The position numbers and the translations under genes were made by a program. The notes under the pieces were generated by a model. It searched no databases, was not told the origin of the DNA, and saw nothing but the letters and a program-made list of their open reading frames with translations. A stretch of 64,000 nucleotides of DNA. Origin: Flavobacterium stagni (lineage in GTDB: Bacteria; Bacteroidota; Bacteroidia; Flavobacteriales; Flavobacteriaceae). Where the stretch lies: positions 682,001 to 746,000 of the forward strand of contig NZ_SBKN01000001.1 in assembly GCF_004122105.1 (NCBI RefSeq). The letters run 5' to 3'. Numbering within the stretch: position 1 is the first letter of the stretch; each line of letters starts with the position of its first letter. Of this stretch, positions 25,161-35,800 are shown piece by piece.

Positions 25161-26594
25161 TTAGTCTTGGAATGAATAAATCGAATATGCATTTTCACCT
25201 TTTATAATTCCTCCTAAATAAAGAGTATTATTGAAAGTAAATAATGTTGGATTTAGTATTGTTTTGTCTGAAATAAAAGAGCGCATACGATCAAATCCAG
25301 TCTTTTTTACATAGTCGTTTACTGGATTGAAGTTTTCATCAAATTTACTAGAAGTATATACAACTTTCCGATTGGCGTAAGAATTGAAATTTTCTTTTGA
25401 ATAGTACGTAATAGCGGACGCAATCAAAACACCGGCAACACCAAACATACTGCCAATATATAAGGCACTATTTTGTTGAGCCTCTGAAATTCCACCAAGA
25501 ACCAATATATAATTTCCCTCGCTTTTGTATAACGATAAGGCAGGATTTAAGTTACTTATTTTACGTAATAATTGGTTGGATTTTGATAAAATTCGCGTGT
25601 CTTTAATCGAACCGTTTTCTTGAATTATATCAGATGTTCGAAACGGAACTTCTTTATCTTGTTCAATTTTATAGGATTTTATTTCATCTCCTGCTTCATT
25701 TTTAATCGATATAAAGAGTTCGCTAGGTGAACTTTTTAGCTGGATATAATGATTTTCAAAAAACAGTGAAACTGTTGGATGTGAATAGTAATCCATGGAT
25801 TCTGGTTTCGGGAAATAGGGCTGGGAGATTAATTTTTGAGTAAAAGTGTAATCGTTTAAATTAACATCAATCACTTGTGTTCCAATATCATAATTGTCAA
25901 AAGTGAACTTTAATTTTGTATCTTCTATGTATATTTTTTTACGCTTTGCAGCTAAAACCAATGAAGGAGGCGTTTCAGAGGAGATCAATTGTAAAATAAA
26001 AGGGCCTTGCATGGAATTGCTGCTTTCAAATAATTCAGATAATGAAATGCGTTTACCTTCGTAACTGAAGAAAGTTTTTCCTGTGAAATCAATTGTGTGA
26101 TTCTCTATTTCGGTACCAGTAATTTTACGAATGTATAAATTGTTGCCGTTCTTGTCACAACTAATAACGTTTAAGGTTCCGTTCTTGTGATAAGAATAGA
26201 GTTTAACGTCTTTTTCAAATTCGAATTTAAGTGTAGAGAAAGTAGTTTTTTTGGAATTAAAATCAAAAGTGAGACAGCCTAATTCTCCTTTTTCTTTACT
26301 ATTCCAATAGGTAAAATATTTATTTGAATCAATAGAATAGCCAAACAAACGATTGTATTTATTATCCAGTTTAGGTGTGCTTATCGAATCGATTATTGCT
26401 AACTTCTCATTTATACGGATTAATTTTAAGTTCAACTTATCAATAATGAACAAACTTAATTGTTTATTTTTTTCATCAATGATTTCTATACAATCCGCTT
26501 TTTTATCAATTTGAATGGGTAATGTTTTTTCTAACGTTTGAGAAAATGCAGATTGTATCGCTAATAATAATAGCGATAAAAGTAACTTTTTCAT
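25161..26594 (-). CDS. Exported hypothetical protein
   Basis: A 477-aa protein I do not recognise. The signal peptide is MKKLLLSLLLLAIQSAFSQ. The body is lysine- and serine-rich with beta-strand character (repeated YxxSIDSNKYFTYW-type strands). A hydrophobic stretch at about residues 378-395 (IGSMFGVAGVLIASAITYY) could be a membrane segment. The start follows 20 bp after the metG stop and the stop lies 2 bp before the HAD gene, so it is probably part of a metG-led transcript. Confidence 0.7.
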   Translation of the reverse strand: MKKLLLSLLLLAIQSAFSQTLEKTLPIQIDKKADCIEIIDEKNKQLSLFIIDKLNLKLIRINEKLAIIDSISTPKLDNKYNRLFGYSIDSNKYFTYWNSKEKGELGCLTFDFNSKKTTFSTLKFEFEKDVKLYSYHKNGTLNVISCDKNGNNLYIRKITGTEIENHTIDFTGKTFFSYEGKRISLSELFESSNSMQGPFILQLISSETPPSLVLAAKRKKIYIEDTKLKFTFDNYDIGTQVIDVNLNDYTFTQKLISQPYFPKPESMDYYSHPTVSLFFENHYIQLKSSPSELFISIKNEAGDEIKSYKIEQDKEVPFRTSDIIQENGSIKDTRILSKSNQLLRKISNLNPALSLYKSEGNYILVLGGISEAQQNSALYIGSMFGVAGVLIASAITYYSKENFNSYANRKVVYTSSKFDENFNPVNDYVKKTGFDRMRSFISDKTILNPTLFTFNNTLYLGGIIKGENAYSIYSFQD

Positions 26595-26614
26595 GGGCTT
26601 ATAAAGGTTTAAAA

Positions 26615-28672
26615 TTAACTAATCGTTGCGCCGTTTGCCACGCCATCAGCATCGGGATTCACAAAAACCAATTTCCCTTCAGCATTTTGGGTGAGCAATA
26701 GCATTCCCTGACTTTCCACTCCGCGTAAAGCTCTTGGCGCTAAATTCACCAAAACCGTAACGCGTCTTCCCACCACTTCCTCTGGGGTAAAATGCTCTGC
26801 TATGCCCGAAACAATCGTGCGAACATCGATTCCTGTATCTACTTTCAACACTAAAAGTTTGTCTGCTTTTGGCATTTTTTCAGCTTCGATAATCGTACCT
26901 ACACGCAAATCTATTTTTGAAAAATCATCAAATGTTGCGGTTTCTTTTTGAGGAGTGACATCGGGATTTGTCATGGTATTCGCTTTTTTAGTGGCTTCTA
27001 ATTTATCTATTTGTTGTTGAATCGCTTCGTCTTCGATTTGGGCAAACAATATTTCCGCTTGACCAATCGAATGTCCTGCAGGTAATAACGCTTCTTTCGC
27101 AAAAACTGTATCCCAATTATCAGATTCAATTTTGAGCATCGCACCTAATTTTGCAGCGGTAAACGGTAAGAACGGCTCCGATAAATATGCCAAAGCAGCA
27201 GCTACTTGTAAGGCCACATACATTTGTGTTTTTACGCGCTCCGGATTTTCTTTGACCATTTTCCAGGGTTCTTCGTCGGCTAAATATTTATTACCCAATC
27301 GCGCAACATTCATCAATTCACCTTGGGCTTCACGGAAGCGGTAACGTTCAATCGAACTCGCAATTACTGCTGGAAAAGCTTTCAATTCAGCTAAAACCTG
27401 TTGGTCAACTTCTGTCAATTCATTGGGTTGTGGTACTTCTCCTTGGTAATATTTTTGAGTCAAAACTACCACACGGTTGATGAAGTTTCCAAAAATCGCG
27501 GCCAACTCATTGTTGTTGCGTGCTTGAAAATCTTTCCAAGTAAAGTCGTTGTCTTTGGTTTCCGGTGCATTTGCTGTCAACGCATAACGCAACGCATCCT
27601 GCTTACCCGGGAAATCCACTAAATATTCGTGCAACCAAACTGCCCAGTTTTTGGAAGTGGACAATTTGTTGCCTTCTAAATTTAAAAATTCGTTGGCCGG
27701 AACATTATCGGGTAAGATATACGTTCCTTCGGCCTTCAACATGGCAGGGAAGATGATACAGTGAAAAACGATGTTGTCTTTTCCAATGAAATGCACCAGC
27801 TTCGTATCCTGATCTTTCCAATACGGCTCCCAATCTTTACCTACATTTTGCGCCCATTCTTTGGTAGACGAAATGTATCCAATGGGTGCATCAAACCAAA
27901 CGTAGAGCTTTTTTCCTTCGGCACCTGCAACCGGCACATCGATACCCCAATCCAAGTCGCGCGTCACTGCACGGGGTTTTAATCCGTCGTCTATCCACGA
28001 TTTTACTTGCCCATACACATTGGGTTTCCAATCGTTTTTATGACCGTCTAAAATCCATTGTTTTAAGAAATCTTCATAACGATCCAAAGGCAAAAACCAG
28101 TGTTTTGTTGCTTTTAAAATGGGCGTTGTTCCCGTTATGGTCGACTTCGGGTTGATCAAATCGGTTGCATTCAACGATGTACCGCATTTTTCGCATTGAT
28201 CGCCATACGCCTCGGGATTGCTACACTTTGGACAAGTTCCTGTAACAAAGCGATCGGCTAAGAATTGAGCCGCTTTTTCATCGTACAATTGTTCGGTAGT
28301 TTCTTCGATAAAATCACCTTGATCGTAAAGTTTTCTGAAAAATTCAGATGCCGTTTCATGGTGAATTTTTGCCGAGGTACGGGAATAATTATCAAATGAA
28401 ATTCCGAAATCTGCAAACGACTGCTTAATGATTCCGTCGTATTTGTCAATGACTTCCTGCGGGGTAATGCCTTCTTTTTTCGCTTTCATGGAAATGGCTA
28501 CTCCGTGTTCATCGCTTCCGCAAATAAAGGCTACATCACGTCCTTGCAATCGCAGGTAACGGGAATAAATATCAGCGGGAACATACACTCCAGCCAAATG
28601 GCCAATATGAATAGGTCCGTTGGTATACGGCAAAGCGGCGGTAACGGTATAACGTTTTGGAAAATCAGACAT
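26615..28672 (-). CDS. metG: Methionyl-tRNA synthetase
   Basis: Charges tRNA-Met. The 685-aa protein from the ATG at 28672 ([30 protein letters not shown]) has the HIGH motif as HIGH in residues 20-24. A zinc knuckle is [18 protein letters not shown] and the KMSKS equivalent is [12 protein letters not shown]-terminal tRNA-binding (Trbp111/EMAP-like) domain ([24 protein letters not shown]) follows a Lys/Thr-rich linker, as in long MetRS. An upstream ATG at 28699 would add nine residues and overlap the TACTTTTG -7 box at 28697-28704, so 28672 is preferred. Confidence 0.97.
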   Translation of the reverse strand: MSDFPKRYTVTAALPYTNGPIHIGHLAGVYVPADIYSRYLRLQGRDVAFICGSDEHGVAISMKAKKEGITPQEVIDKYDGIIKQSFADFGISFDNYSRTSAKIHHETASEFFRKLYDQGDFIEETTEQLYDEKAAQFLADRFVTGTCPKCSNPEAYGDQCEKCGTSLNATDLINPKSTITGTTPILKATKHWFLPLDRYEDFLKQWILDGHKNDWKPNVYGQVKSWIDDGLKPRAVTRDLDWGIDVPVAGAEGKKLYVWFDAPIGYISSTKEWAQNVGKDWEPYWKDQDTKLVHFIGKDNIVFHCIIFPAMLKAEGTYILPDNVPANEFLNLEGNKLSTSKNWAVWLHEYLVDFPGKQDALRYALTANAPETKDNDFTWKDFQARNNNELAAIFGNFINRVVVLTQKYYQGEVPQPNELTEVDQQVLAELKAFPAVIASSIERYRFREAQGELMNVARLGNKYLADEEPWKMVKENPERVKTQMYVALQVAAALAYLSEPFLPFTAAKLGAMLKIESDNWDTVFAKEALLPAGHSIGQAEILFAQIEDEAIQQQIDKLEATKKANTMTNPDVTPQKETATFDDFSKIDLRVGTIIEAEKMPKADKLLVLKVDTGIDVRTIVSGIAEHFTPEEVVGRRVTVLVNLAPRALRGVESQGMLLLTQNAEGKLVFVNPDADGVANGATIS

Positions 28673-28696
28673 GTCGATTTCGAAATAAAATTTTTG

Positions 28697-28704
28697 CAAA
28701 AGTA
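28697..28704 (-). promoter_or_regulatory. Candidate -7 box of metG
   Basis: TACTTTTG on the minus strand fits TAnnTTTG and is 25 nt before the ATG. Confidence 0.45.
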
Positions 28705-28739
28705 CGGCATTTGCCCAAAATCCCGAACATATAGTTTCT

Positions 28740-28747
28740 TATATTTG
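28740..28747 (+). promoter_or_regulatory. Candidate -7 box of the LD-carboxypeptidase gene
   Basis: TATATTTG fits TAnnTTTG. It lies 10-19 nt before the two possible ATGs, favouring the downstream one at 28766. Confidence 0.45.
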
Positions 28748-28765
28748 TCCGAAGCGATGAATCGA

Positions 28766-29725
28766 ATGAAAAGACTATTCGGATACCTATTCGTATTGAT
28801 TTCACTAACGAATCTTTATGCACAAAAAAAGATGATTACACCACCTTATTTACAAAAAGGCGACACGGTGGCTATTGTAGCTACGGCACGTAAAAACTTA
28901 GACGACAATTTAGGACCGGCTATCGGTTGGTTGAAAAGCTGGGGATTGGAAGTTGTTATCGGGAAAACCATCGGTTTAGACGACAATCAATTGGCAGGAA
29001 GTGATGACGAGCGCGCTACCGATTTTCAAGCCATGATGGACAATCCCAACATCAAAATGATTTGGTGTGTGCGTGGCGGTTACGGTACCGTGCGCATGAT
29101 TGATAAATTGGATTTTACAAAATTTAAACAGCATCCCAAATGGGTTGTGGGCTTTAGTGATGTCACCGTTTTACACAGTCATTTAAATACGATGGGCGTT
29201 CAGTCCATTCATGGCATTATGCCCGTCAATGCGAAAGCGAGTGAAGCGGCGAAAGAGACCTTGCATCAAGCGTTATTCGGAGAAAAGTTGGAATACCATT
29301 TGCCTTGCGATGCGTTGAATAGAAACGGGAAAGCAACAGGTGAATTGGTGGGCGGCAATCTATCGATTTTGTACAGTTTGTTTGGTTCGCCCTCTTCAAT
29401 AGATTGTTCCGATAAGATTTTGTTTATTGAAGATTTGGACGAATATTTATACCATATCGATCGCATGATGATGAACTTGAAACGCAACGGATGCTTGGAA
29501 AGTTTGAAGGGAATCATAGTAGGAAGTATGACCAAAATGCACGACAATGATATTCCATGGGGAAAAAATGCCTTAGAGATTATTGAAGATATTACTAAGA
29601 ATTATCACATTCCAATTATTTATAATTTCCCGGCCGGACATATTTCAGATAATCGGGCCTTGATTTTTGGAAGTAAAGTGACAATGGAAGTCACCGATAC
29701 CGAAAGTCATGTGATTTTTGAATAA
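28766..29725 (+). CDS. S66 family LD-carboxypeptidase
   Basis: A 319-aa peptidoglycan-recycling peptidase (removes the terminal D-Ala of tetrapeptides). It has a signal peptide (MKRLFGYLFVLISLTNLYAQ), which would place it in the periplasm rather than the cytosol as in E. coli LdcA. It has the S66 blocks RGGYGTVRMIDKLDF and WVVGFSDVTVLH (nucleophile Ser), LFIEDLDEYLYHIDR (catalytic Glu) and NFPAGHISDNRAL (catalytic His). ATGs at 28757 and 28766 are both possible. Confidence 0.92.
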   Translation: MKRLFGYLFVLISLTNLYAQKKMITPPYLQKGDTVAIVATARKNLDDNLGPAIGWLKSWGLEVVIGKTIGLDDNQLAGSDDERATDFQAMMDNPNIKMIWCVRGGYGTVRMIDKLDFTKFKQHPKWVVGFSDVTVLHSHLNTMGVQSIHGIMPVNAKASEAAKETLHQALFGEKLEYHLPCDALNRNGKATGELVGGNLSILYSLFGSPSSIDCSDKILFIEDLDEYLYHIDRMMMNLKRNGCLESLKGIIVGSMTKMHDNDIPWGKNALEIIEDITKNYHIPIIYNFPAGHISDNRALIFGSKVTMEVTDTESHVIFE

Positions 29726-29747
29726 AAACTTTAAGAATATATTAGAG

Positions 29748-29784
29748 AACTCCTCAGTATTTACAGTGCTTGAGGAGTTTTTTC
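29748..29784 (+). terminator. Terminator after the LD-carboxypeptidase
   Basis: A perfect 9-bp stem, AACTCCTCA/TGAGGAGTT, with a 14-nt loop and TTTTT. Confidence 0.85.
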
Positions 29785-29861
29785 GTTATTAAATATTTGT
29801 TGTCGGATATTTTTCAAAAGAAGTTGTAGTTTTACGGTATCATTTTAAAAGCCATACAGTT

Positions 29862-30254
29862 ATGAGTTCATTCAGAGAATTGGAAATCTGGAAAAAAAGC
29901 CAGGATTTCTGCACATCGATTTTTCGGGGAACGTCACCACTTCCCACCAACCCCACACAATTCACCATTTTAGAATTACGGCAATTGTCGGTTTTGTTGC
30001 CTACGAATATCGCTTTGGCGTATCAAGCCAATTCTAAAGCCGATTTTATTCGTTTTTTGGATTTTTCATTGGGTGCCGCCTATGAAATTCAAACACATTT
30101 GATGTTGACGGATCAATTGGATTACTTAACAACAGAACAAACGCAAGCGTTACAACAAGAAGCCCATCAAATCATTATGTTGATTACGAAAATTAGAGAG
30201 GAGGTGAAGCAAATCAAATACGCGAATAAAGCGGTTTTGTTTACTACAACCTAA
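29862..30254 (+). CDS. Four-helix-bundle protein (23S rRNA intervening-sequence protein family)
   Basis: A 130-aa all-helical protein starting MSSFRELEIWKKSQDFC, the family signature. It continues with AYEIQTHLMLTDQLDYL and ends in a Lys-rich helix. Members occur inside 23S rRNA intervening sequences or as free-standing genes; here there is no rRNA, so it is the free-standing kind. Function is unknown. Its stop overlaps the yraN-like start (TAATG), so the two are coupled. Confidence 0.82.
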   Translation: MSSFRELEIWKKSQDFCTSIFRGTSPLPTNPTQFTILELRQLSVLLPTNIALAYQANSKADFIRFLDFSLGAAYEIQTHLMLTDQLDYLTTEQTQALQQEAHQIIMLITKIREEVKQIKYANKAVLFTTT

Positions 30255-30613
30255 TGGCGCAACATAACGAACTCGGGAAGCAAGGGGAGTCAGTCGCTGT
30301 GGATTATTTGGTGCGGAAAGGGTATACTATTTTGGAAACCAATTGGACTTTTCAAAAGGCGGAAGTAGATATAATCGCGTTTAAAGCACCTATTTTGGCT
30401 GTCATTGAAGTGAAAACAAGAAGTCGAATTGATTTTGGATTGCCGCAAGATTTTGTGAAACCCAAACAAATCCAACGGTTAACAAAAGCCGTAGATGCTT
30501 ATGTACAACAAATGAAAGGAGATGTTCAGGTTCGATTTGATATTATTGCAATTCATTTTCAAGGAGAATCCCTTGATTTGGAACATCTTGAAGATGCCTT
30601 CTATTACTTTTAA
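30254..30613 (+). CDS. YraN/UPF0102 family endonuclease-like protein
   Basis: A 119-aa PD-(D/E)xK-fold protein: LGKQGESVAVDYLVRKGYTILETNW, then AEVDIIAFKAPILAVIEVKTR, where D, E and VK are the predicted nuclease residues. It ends RFDIIAIHF...HLEDAFYYF as usual for the family. No function is firmly established. It is translationally coupled to the helical-bundle gene upstream. Confidence 0.92.
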   Translation: MAQHNELGKQGESVAVDYLVRKGYTILETNWTFQKAEVDIIAFKAPILAVIEVKTRSRIDFGLPQDFVKPKQIQRLTKAVDAYVQQMKGDVQVRFDIIAIHFQGESLDLEHLEDAFYYF

Positions 30614-30614
30614 C

Positions 30615-30644
30615 TTGGAAAATAGTAGGCGTTTTGTACCTTTA
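30615..30644 (+). promoter_or_regulatory. Promoter of the T9SS metalloprotease
   Basis: TTG at 30615-30617, 19 nt, then TACCTTTA at 30637-30644, 16 nt before the ATG at 30661. This fits the Bacteroidota TTG-N19-TAnnTTTG pattern with one change. Confidence 0.6.
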
Positions 30645-30660
30645 CACAAATGAATTTGCT

Positions 30661-32841
30661 ATGAAATTACGATTACCCCTGCTACTCGTTTTGTTTTTTT
30701 CTTTGGCCCAAGCGCAACATCGTGTGGGGAAGGAGATTAAAGCGTTAGAGAACAGTAGAACGCTTTTTGTACCCTTTACCGTATTGACGGAAAAAAAGGG
30801 TTACCACAATCAAACCGTTGAAGCTGTTTTGGCGCATCCAACCTACGCGCAACTTGCTACCACAGAATTGCAATCCATTCTGTTCTTACGTCCTGAAAAT
30901 ATCGAAGTAAGTCTTCCCTTCGAAGACGGAAATCTTACCGTACAATTGTATCGTGTAAATCCATTTGCAGAAGGGTTTCACGTGGATACGGACAAGTCTA
31001 AAAATGAATCCTACACACCTGGGGTATACTATCGTGGGATTATTAAGGGGGATTACGAATCAGTGGCTAGTTTTAATTTCTTCGAAGGGTCATTAAATGC
31101 TGTGATTTCTGGTCATGGGTACCATAATATTGTTGTAGGGAAATTAACCAATTCCCCCGATTATGTGGTGTATTCCGATGCAAAAATGAATGTAGCCAAT
31201 CCATTTTCTTGTGCTACGGAAGACAAAGGTGTTTTACCTGTACCAACAACAGCGAACTTAGATAAGAATGTAAATTCTACGCGATGTGCAACAATGTATT
31301 TTGAAATCGATAACGATATTTATGTTCAAAATGGAAGTGATGTTGTAGCTACTACGAATTGGATGACGTCCGTTTTTAATAATGTGCAAACTTTGTACTC
31401 TAACGATAACATTACCGTTGCATTGCGATCGCTGTACATTTGGACTACTCCCGATCCCTATGAAGGAATTGGGACCTCTTCAATAGCATATTTGTATAAG
31501 TTTAATGAAGTCCGACCCGTTTTTGATGGGGATGTGGGACAATTAATCGGGATTGATGATGGTGGTTTAGGTGGACTAGCTGTTACAATTAATGGAATAT
31601 GTACCTCTCAAAATTTTTGTTATTCTGATGTAGAGTTTGATTACAACTCGGTACCCACTTACTCGTGGACGATAGAAGTAATCACGCACGAATTTGGCCA
31701 TTTACTAGGTTCTCCGCATACACACGCTTGTGTGTGGAATGGTGATAATACAGCGATTGATAACTGTGCAACAGCAGGTCAAGGTTCGTCTGCGGAAGGC
31801 TATTCCTGTCGGACCACCCCTTTAACAATTCCCGTCTCAGGGACCATTATGAGTTATTGTCATATCGTTAGCAATGTGGGTATTGATTTTAGCAATGGTT
31901 TCGGACCCCAACCTGCCCAACGAATCATTGATACTTTCGACAGTAGCCTATGTCTAAGTACCGATTGTATCAATACCTGTATCAATACCATTGAAACAAT
32001 AGTTGTTGAGTCCACAACGTTGACCACAGCAACATTGAGTTGGATCGATACGAGCGGGTCAACACAATGGAATATTCGCTATTATCTCAATGGCGATACT
32101 CCGGGTAACTGGACTACCGTTTCCAGTACAAGCGCTACGTTTACCAATTTAACGCCCAATACGTACTATGTTTTTGAAGTTACTCCTATTTGTCCAAACG
32201 GCTTGGAGATTGGTGGCCGAACACTCTTGTTCATGACCGCAGATTCCTATTGTACAGGTTCCGTATTTACCGATACGGGAGGAGCAACTGGGGATTACGA
32301 CGACGAGCAAACTATGGTTCGAACACTAATTCCGAATGTACCTGCCAACAACATTACTTTAACTTTCTCAGTATTTGATTTAGAATTGGATTACGACTAT
32401 ATGTACATTTATGATGGAAATTCAACTGCAGCTCCAGAATTCAATAATGGGATTGGATTTACCGGAAATACTATTCCTGGTCCATTTGAATCTTCAGCGG
32501 CAGACGGCTCCTTAACCATCCAATTCAAATCGGATCAGTTTGTGACAGAAGCGGGTTGGGTAGCCACCATTGGATGTACGCCCAATCTAAATGCAACTAC
32601 TTTTCAAGGAATCGATTTTACGTATGCACCCAATCCAACCAACGGAATTGTTCAAATTCAATCGAAAACGCCTTTGCAATCCATTGCAGTGTACAATGTA
32701 ACAGGACAATTGCTTTATTCAGAAGCCCTGAAAGACACGACTACGAATGTCGATATAAGTAGTTTTGCACCGGGTACGTATTTCTTCTCCTTACAATTTG
32801 ATGAAGATCATACGGTCCATTTTAAAGTGATAAAAAAGTAA
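30661..32841 (+). CDS. Secreted M12-type metalloprotease with FN3, CUB-like and T9SS sorting domains
   Basis: A 726-aa secreted protease: signal peptide (MKLRLPLLLVLFFSLAQAQ), propeptide, then a reprolysin-like catalytic domain with zinc motif THEFGHLLGSPHTHAC (HExxHxxGxxH) and the downstream Met-turn GTIMSYCH. A fibronectin III domain follows (TTATLSWIDTSGSTQWNIRY), then a CUB-like domain (YDDEQTMVRTLIP...YMYIYDGNST). Last is a Por-secretion C-terminal sorting domain (YAPNPTNGIVQIQS...APGTYFFSLQF...FKVIKK). It is therefore a T9SS cargo. The ATG at 30661, not 30634, begins the signal peptide. Confidence 0.93.
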   Translation: MKLRLPLLLVLFFSLAQAQHRVGKEIKALENSRTLFVPFTVLTEKKGYHNQTVEAVLAHPTYAQLATTELQSILFLRPENIEVSLPFEDGNLTVQLYRVNPFAEGFHVDTDKSKNESYTPGVYYRGIIKGDYESVASFNFFEGSLNAVISGHGYHNIVVGKLTNSPDYVVYSDAKMNVANPFSCATEDKGVLPVPTTANLDKNVNSTRCATMYFEIDNDIYVQNGSDVVATTNWMTSVFNNVQTLYSNDNITVALRSLYIWTTPDPYEGIGTSSIAYLYKFNEVRPVFDGDVGQLIGIDDGGLGGLAVTINGICTSQNFCYSDVEFDYNSVPTYSWTIEVITHEFGHLLGSPHTHACVWNGDNTAIDNCATAGQGSSAEGYSCRTTPLTIPVSGTIMSYCHIVSNVGIDFSNGFGPQPAQRIIDTFDSSLCLSTDCINTCINTIETIVVESTTLTTATLSWIDTSGSTQWNIRYYLNGDTPGNWTTVSSTSATFTNLTPNTYYVFEVTPICPNGLEIGGRTLLFMTADSYCTGSVFTDTGGATGDYDDEQTMVRTLIPNVPANNITLTFSVFDLELDYDYMYIYDGNSTAAPEFNNGIGFTGNTIPGPFESSAADGSLTIQFKSDQFVTEAGWVATIGCTPNLNATTFQGIDFTYAPNPTNGIVQIQSKTPLQSIAVYNVTGQLLYSEALKDTTTNVDISSFAPGTYFFSLQFDEDHTVHFKVIKK

Positions 32842-32856
32842 ATCAGTATAATTAGA

Positions 32857-32883
32857 AAAGCCATCGTTAAGATGGCTTTTTTT
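32857..32883. terminator. Bidirectional terminator between the metalloprotease and mfd
   Basis: AAAGCCATC-gttaa-GATGGCTTT with T-run on the plus strand and A-run before it. It separates convergent genes. Confidence 0.85.
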
Positions 32884-35800
32884 ATAACTTTTCTATAAGC
32901 TCTAATGCTTTGTGTATTGATTTTACCTGTTCAAAAGTAATCAGTAAGCGCAACCCATTCTTGGTTTGCTTTTCCTTGATTTTGCAAATGTTTCCGTTGC
33001 GTTGAACATACTCTAAAATCTGCATGAAACGGTTGGTTTGATAAAAATCACTTTGCTGATCTCCGATAAAATACCCCACCATTTTGTCTTGTTTCAAAAT
33101 GAGCTTTTCAATCCCCAATTGGGTCGCTTTCCATTTGATACGGATGCTATTAATCAATGCCTTGGCAGGTTTCGGTAACGGTCCAAATCGGTCTACCAAA
33201 CGTTGCTCATACTCTTCCAAAGTTTTAATATCCTTAATGGCACTCAATTCGTTGTACAAATTCAAACGCTCGGTGATGTTGTTCACATATTCATCCGGGA
33301 AGAGCAATTCAAAGTCGGTGTCGATTTGTAAATCTTTCACATATTCCTTCGTTTCTGCATCGTTTTCCTCCTGGTACAAATCCTTGAATTCGTTTTCTTT
33401 CAACTCTTCAATGGCCTCATTCATGATTTTTTGGTAGGTTTCAAAACCAATTTCATTGATGAAACCGCTTTGTTCACCACCCAATAAATCACCCGCACCG
33501 CGAATCTCCAAGTCTTTCATCGCAATATTAAATCCGCTGCCCAATTCACTGAATTGCTCCAACGCATGGATACGTTTGCGCGCATCATCGGTCATCGCAG
33601 AATACGGCGGCGTGATAAAATAACAAAACGCTTTTTTATTACTTCGGCCTACCCGTCCGCGCATTTGATGCAAGTCGGATAACCCAAAATTGTTGGCATT
33701 ATTGATAAAAATGGTATTTGCATTGGGAACATCCAATCCACTTTCAATAATCGAAGTAGCTACCAATACATCAAATTCCCCATTCATAAACGCCAACATC
33801 AGTTCTTCCAATTTCTTTCCGTCCATTTGGCCGTGGCCAATGCCAATGCGGGCATCGGGAACCAAGCGCTGAATCATTCCCGCAACTTCCTTAATGTTTT
33901 CAATGCGGTTGTGAATGAAAAACACCTGACCGTTGCGCTGAATTTCATAAGAAACCGCATCGCGAATCAAATCTTCATGAAACCGCACCACTTGCGTTTC
34001 AATCGGATAACGGTTCGGCGGCGGTGTTGTAATGACCGATAAATCGCGTGCTGCCATCAACGAGAATTGCAGGGTTCGCGGTATCGGGGTCGCCGTCAAT
34101 GTCAGTGTATCAACTGTATGGGAAATTGTTTTGAGTTTGTCTTTCACATTTACCCCAAACTTCTGCTCTTCGTCAATGATCAATAAGCCCAAATCCTTAA
34201 ACTTCACATCTTTGTTGACCAATTGATGGGTGCCAATGATGATGTCCACTCTGCCTTCCTCCAACAACTTTAACGTCTCGTTTTTCTGTTTGGTGGTTTT
34301 GAATCGGTTGAGGTAATGAATCGTGACCGGTAATTCCTTCAAACGTTCAGAAAAAGTGCGGTAATGTTGGTAGGCCAAAATTGTAGTTGGTACCAATACC
34401 GCCACTTGTTTGCCATTGTCTACCGCTTTAAAAGCAGCACGAATCGCAACCTCCGTTTTTCCAAAACCTACGTCACCACAGACCAAACGGTCCATCGGAC
34501 GGTCATTCTCCATATCGGCTTTTACGTCTTGGGTGGCTTTGTATTGATCGGGCGTATCTTCGTAGATAAACGAACTCTCCAATTCTTTTTGTAAATAACT
34601 ATCGGGAGCACAGGCAAAACCTTTCTCTGTGCGGCGTTTGGCATACAACTGAATCAAGTTGAAAGCGATGTGCTTTACTCGTGCTTTGGTTTTTTGTTTT
34701 AAAACCTTCCACGCATTGGAACCCAACTTATAAATCTTCGGTGGGGTGCCGTCTTTGCCGTTGTATTTCGAAATTTTATGCAGCGAATGGATGCTTACAT
34801 ACACAATATCATTATCGGCATAAACCAACTTAATCGCTTCTTGGGTTTTGCCATCGACCTGAATCTTTTGCAAGCCCCCAAATTTCCCAATCCCGTGATC
34901 AATGTGCGTTACATAGTCGCCTACCGTCAAAGAAGTGAGTTCTTTCAGGGTAATCGTTTGCTTTTTGGAATACCCATTTTTTAAATTGAAACGATGGTAA
35001 CGTTCAAAGATTTGGTGGTCGGTATAACACGCAATTTGGTTTTCTTCGTCCACAAATCCTTGGTACAACGGAAAAACCACAGTATTGTATTGCTTGCGTA
35101 CACTTTCGTGATTTTGTTCGTCAATATCTTCGAAAATATCATGAAAACGGTTCGCTTGGTTTTCATTGGAACAAAACAAATAATTCTTGAATCCGTTGAA
35201 ATGATTCTCCCCCAAATTGTTCAACAACAAATCAAATTGCTTGTTAAACGAAGGCTGAGGCTGCATCAAGAACGGAACGGTTTTGTCCGCATTAAAATGG
35301 GGTTGATTACTCAATTCTACCACCGAAAATCGGTCGGCACGCTTCATGAAAAAGGCCTGATTGATAAACAACTCTTCAGGTGATACGTGGCGAATGCCCG
35401 CTTCTAATTTCCCAAACGCTTCCGTCGCTTTGGCAAACAACTTGTCCAATTGTTGGCCGAGCACTTCCGTATGTTGCAAAAACAACACGGTGGACTCGTC
35501 AATATAGTCCAAAAAACTCTCGCGGTTTTCTTCAAAGAATTTATTCTCTACATTGGGGATAATCGAAATCTTTTTCAATTTCTCAATCGACAACTGGGTC
35601 TCCACATCAAAACTACGGATGGAGTCGACTTCATTACCAAAAAACTCAATGCGGTACGGATTGTCATTCGAAAAAGAAAACACATCGACAATCCCACCAC
35701 GTACCGAGAATTCCCCCGGTTCTGTGACAAAGTCAACCCGTTTGAAATTGTATTCAAACAAGACTTCGTTGATAAAGTCAATACTCGTTTTGTCGTTGAC

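Noticed and set aside
29862..30254. rRNA intervening sequence implied by the four-helix protein
   Set aside because: There is no rRNA sequence around it, so the gene is the free-standing type.
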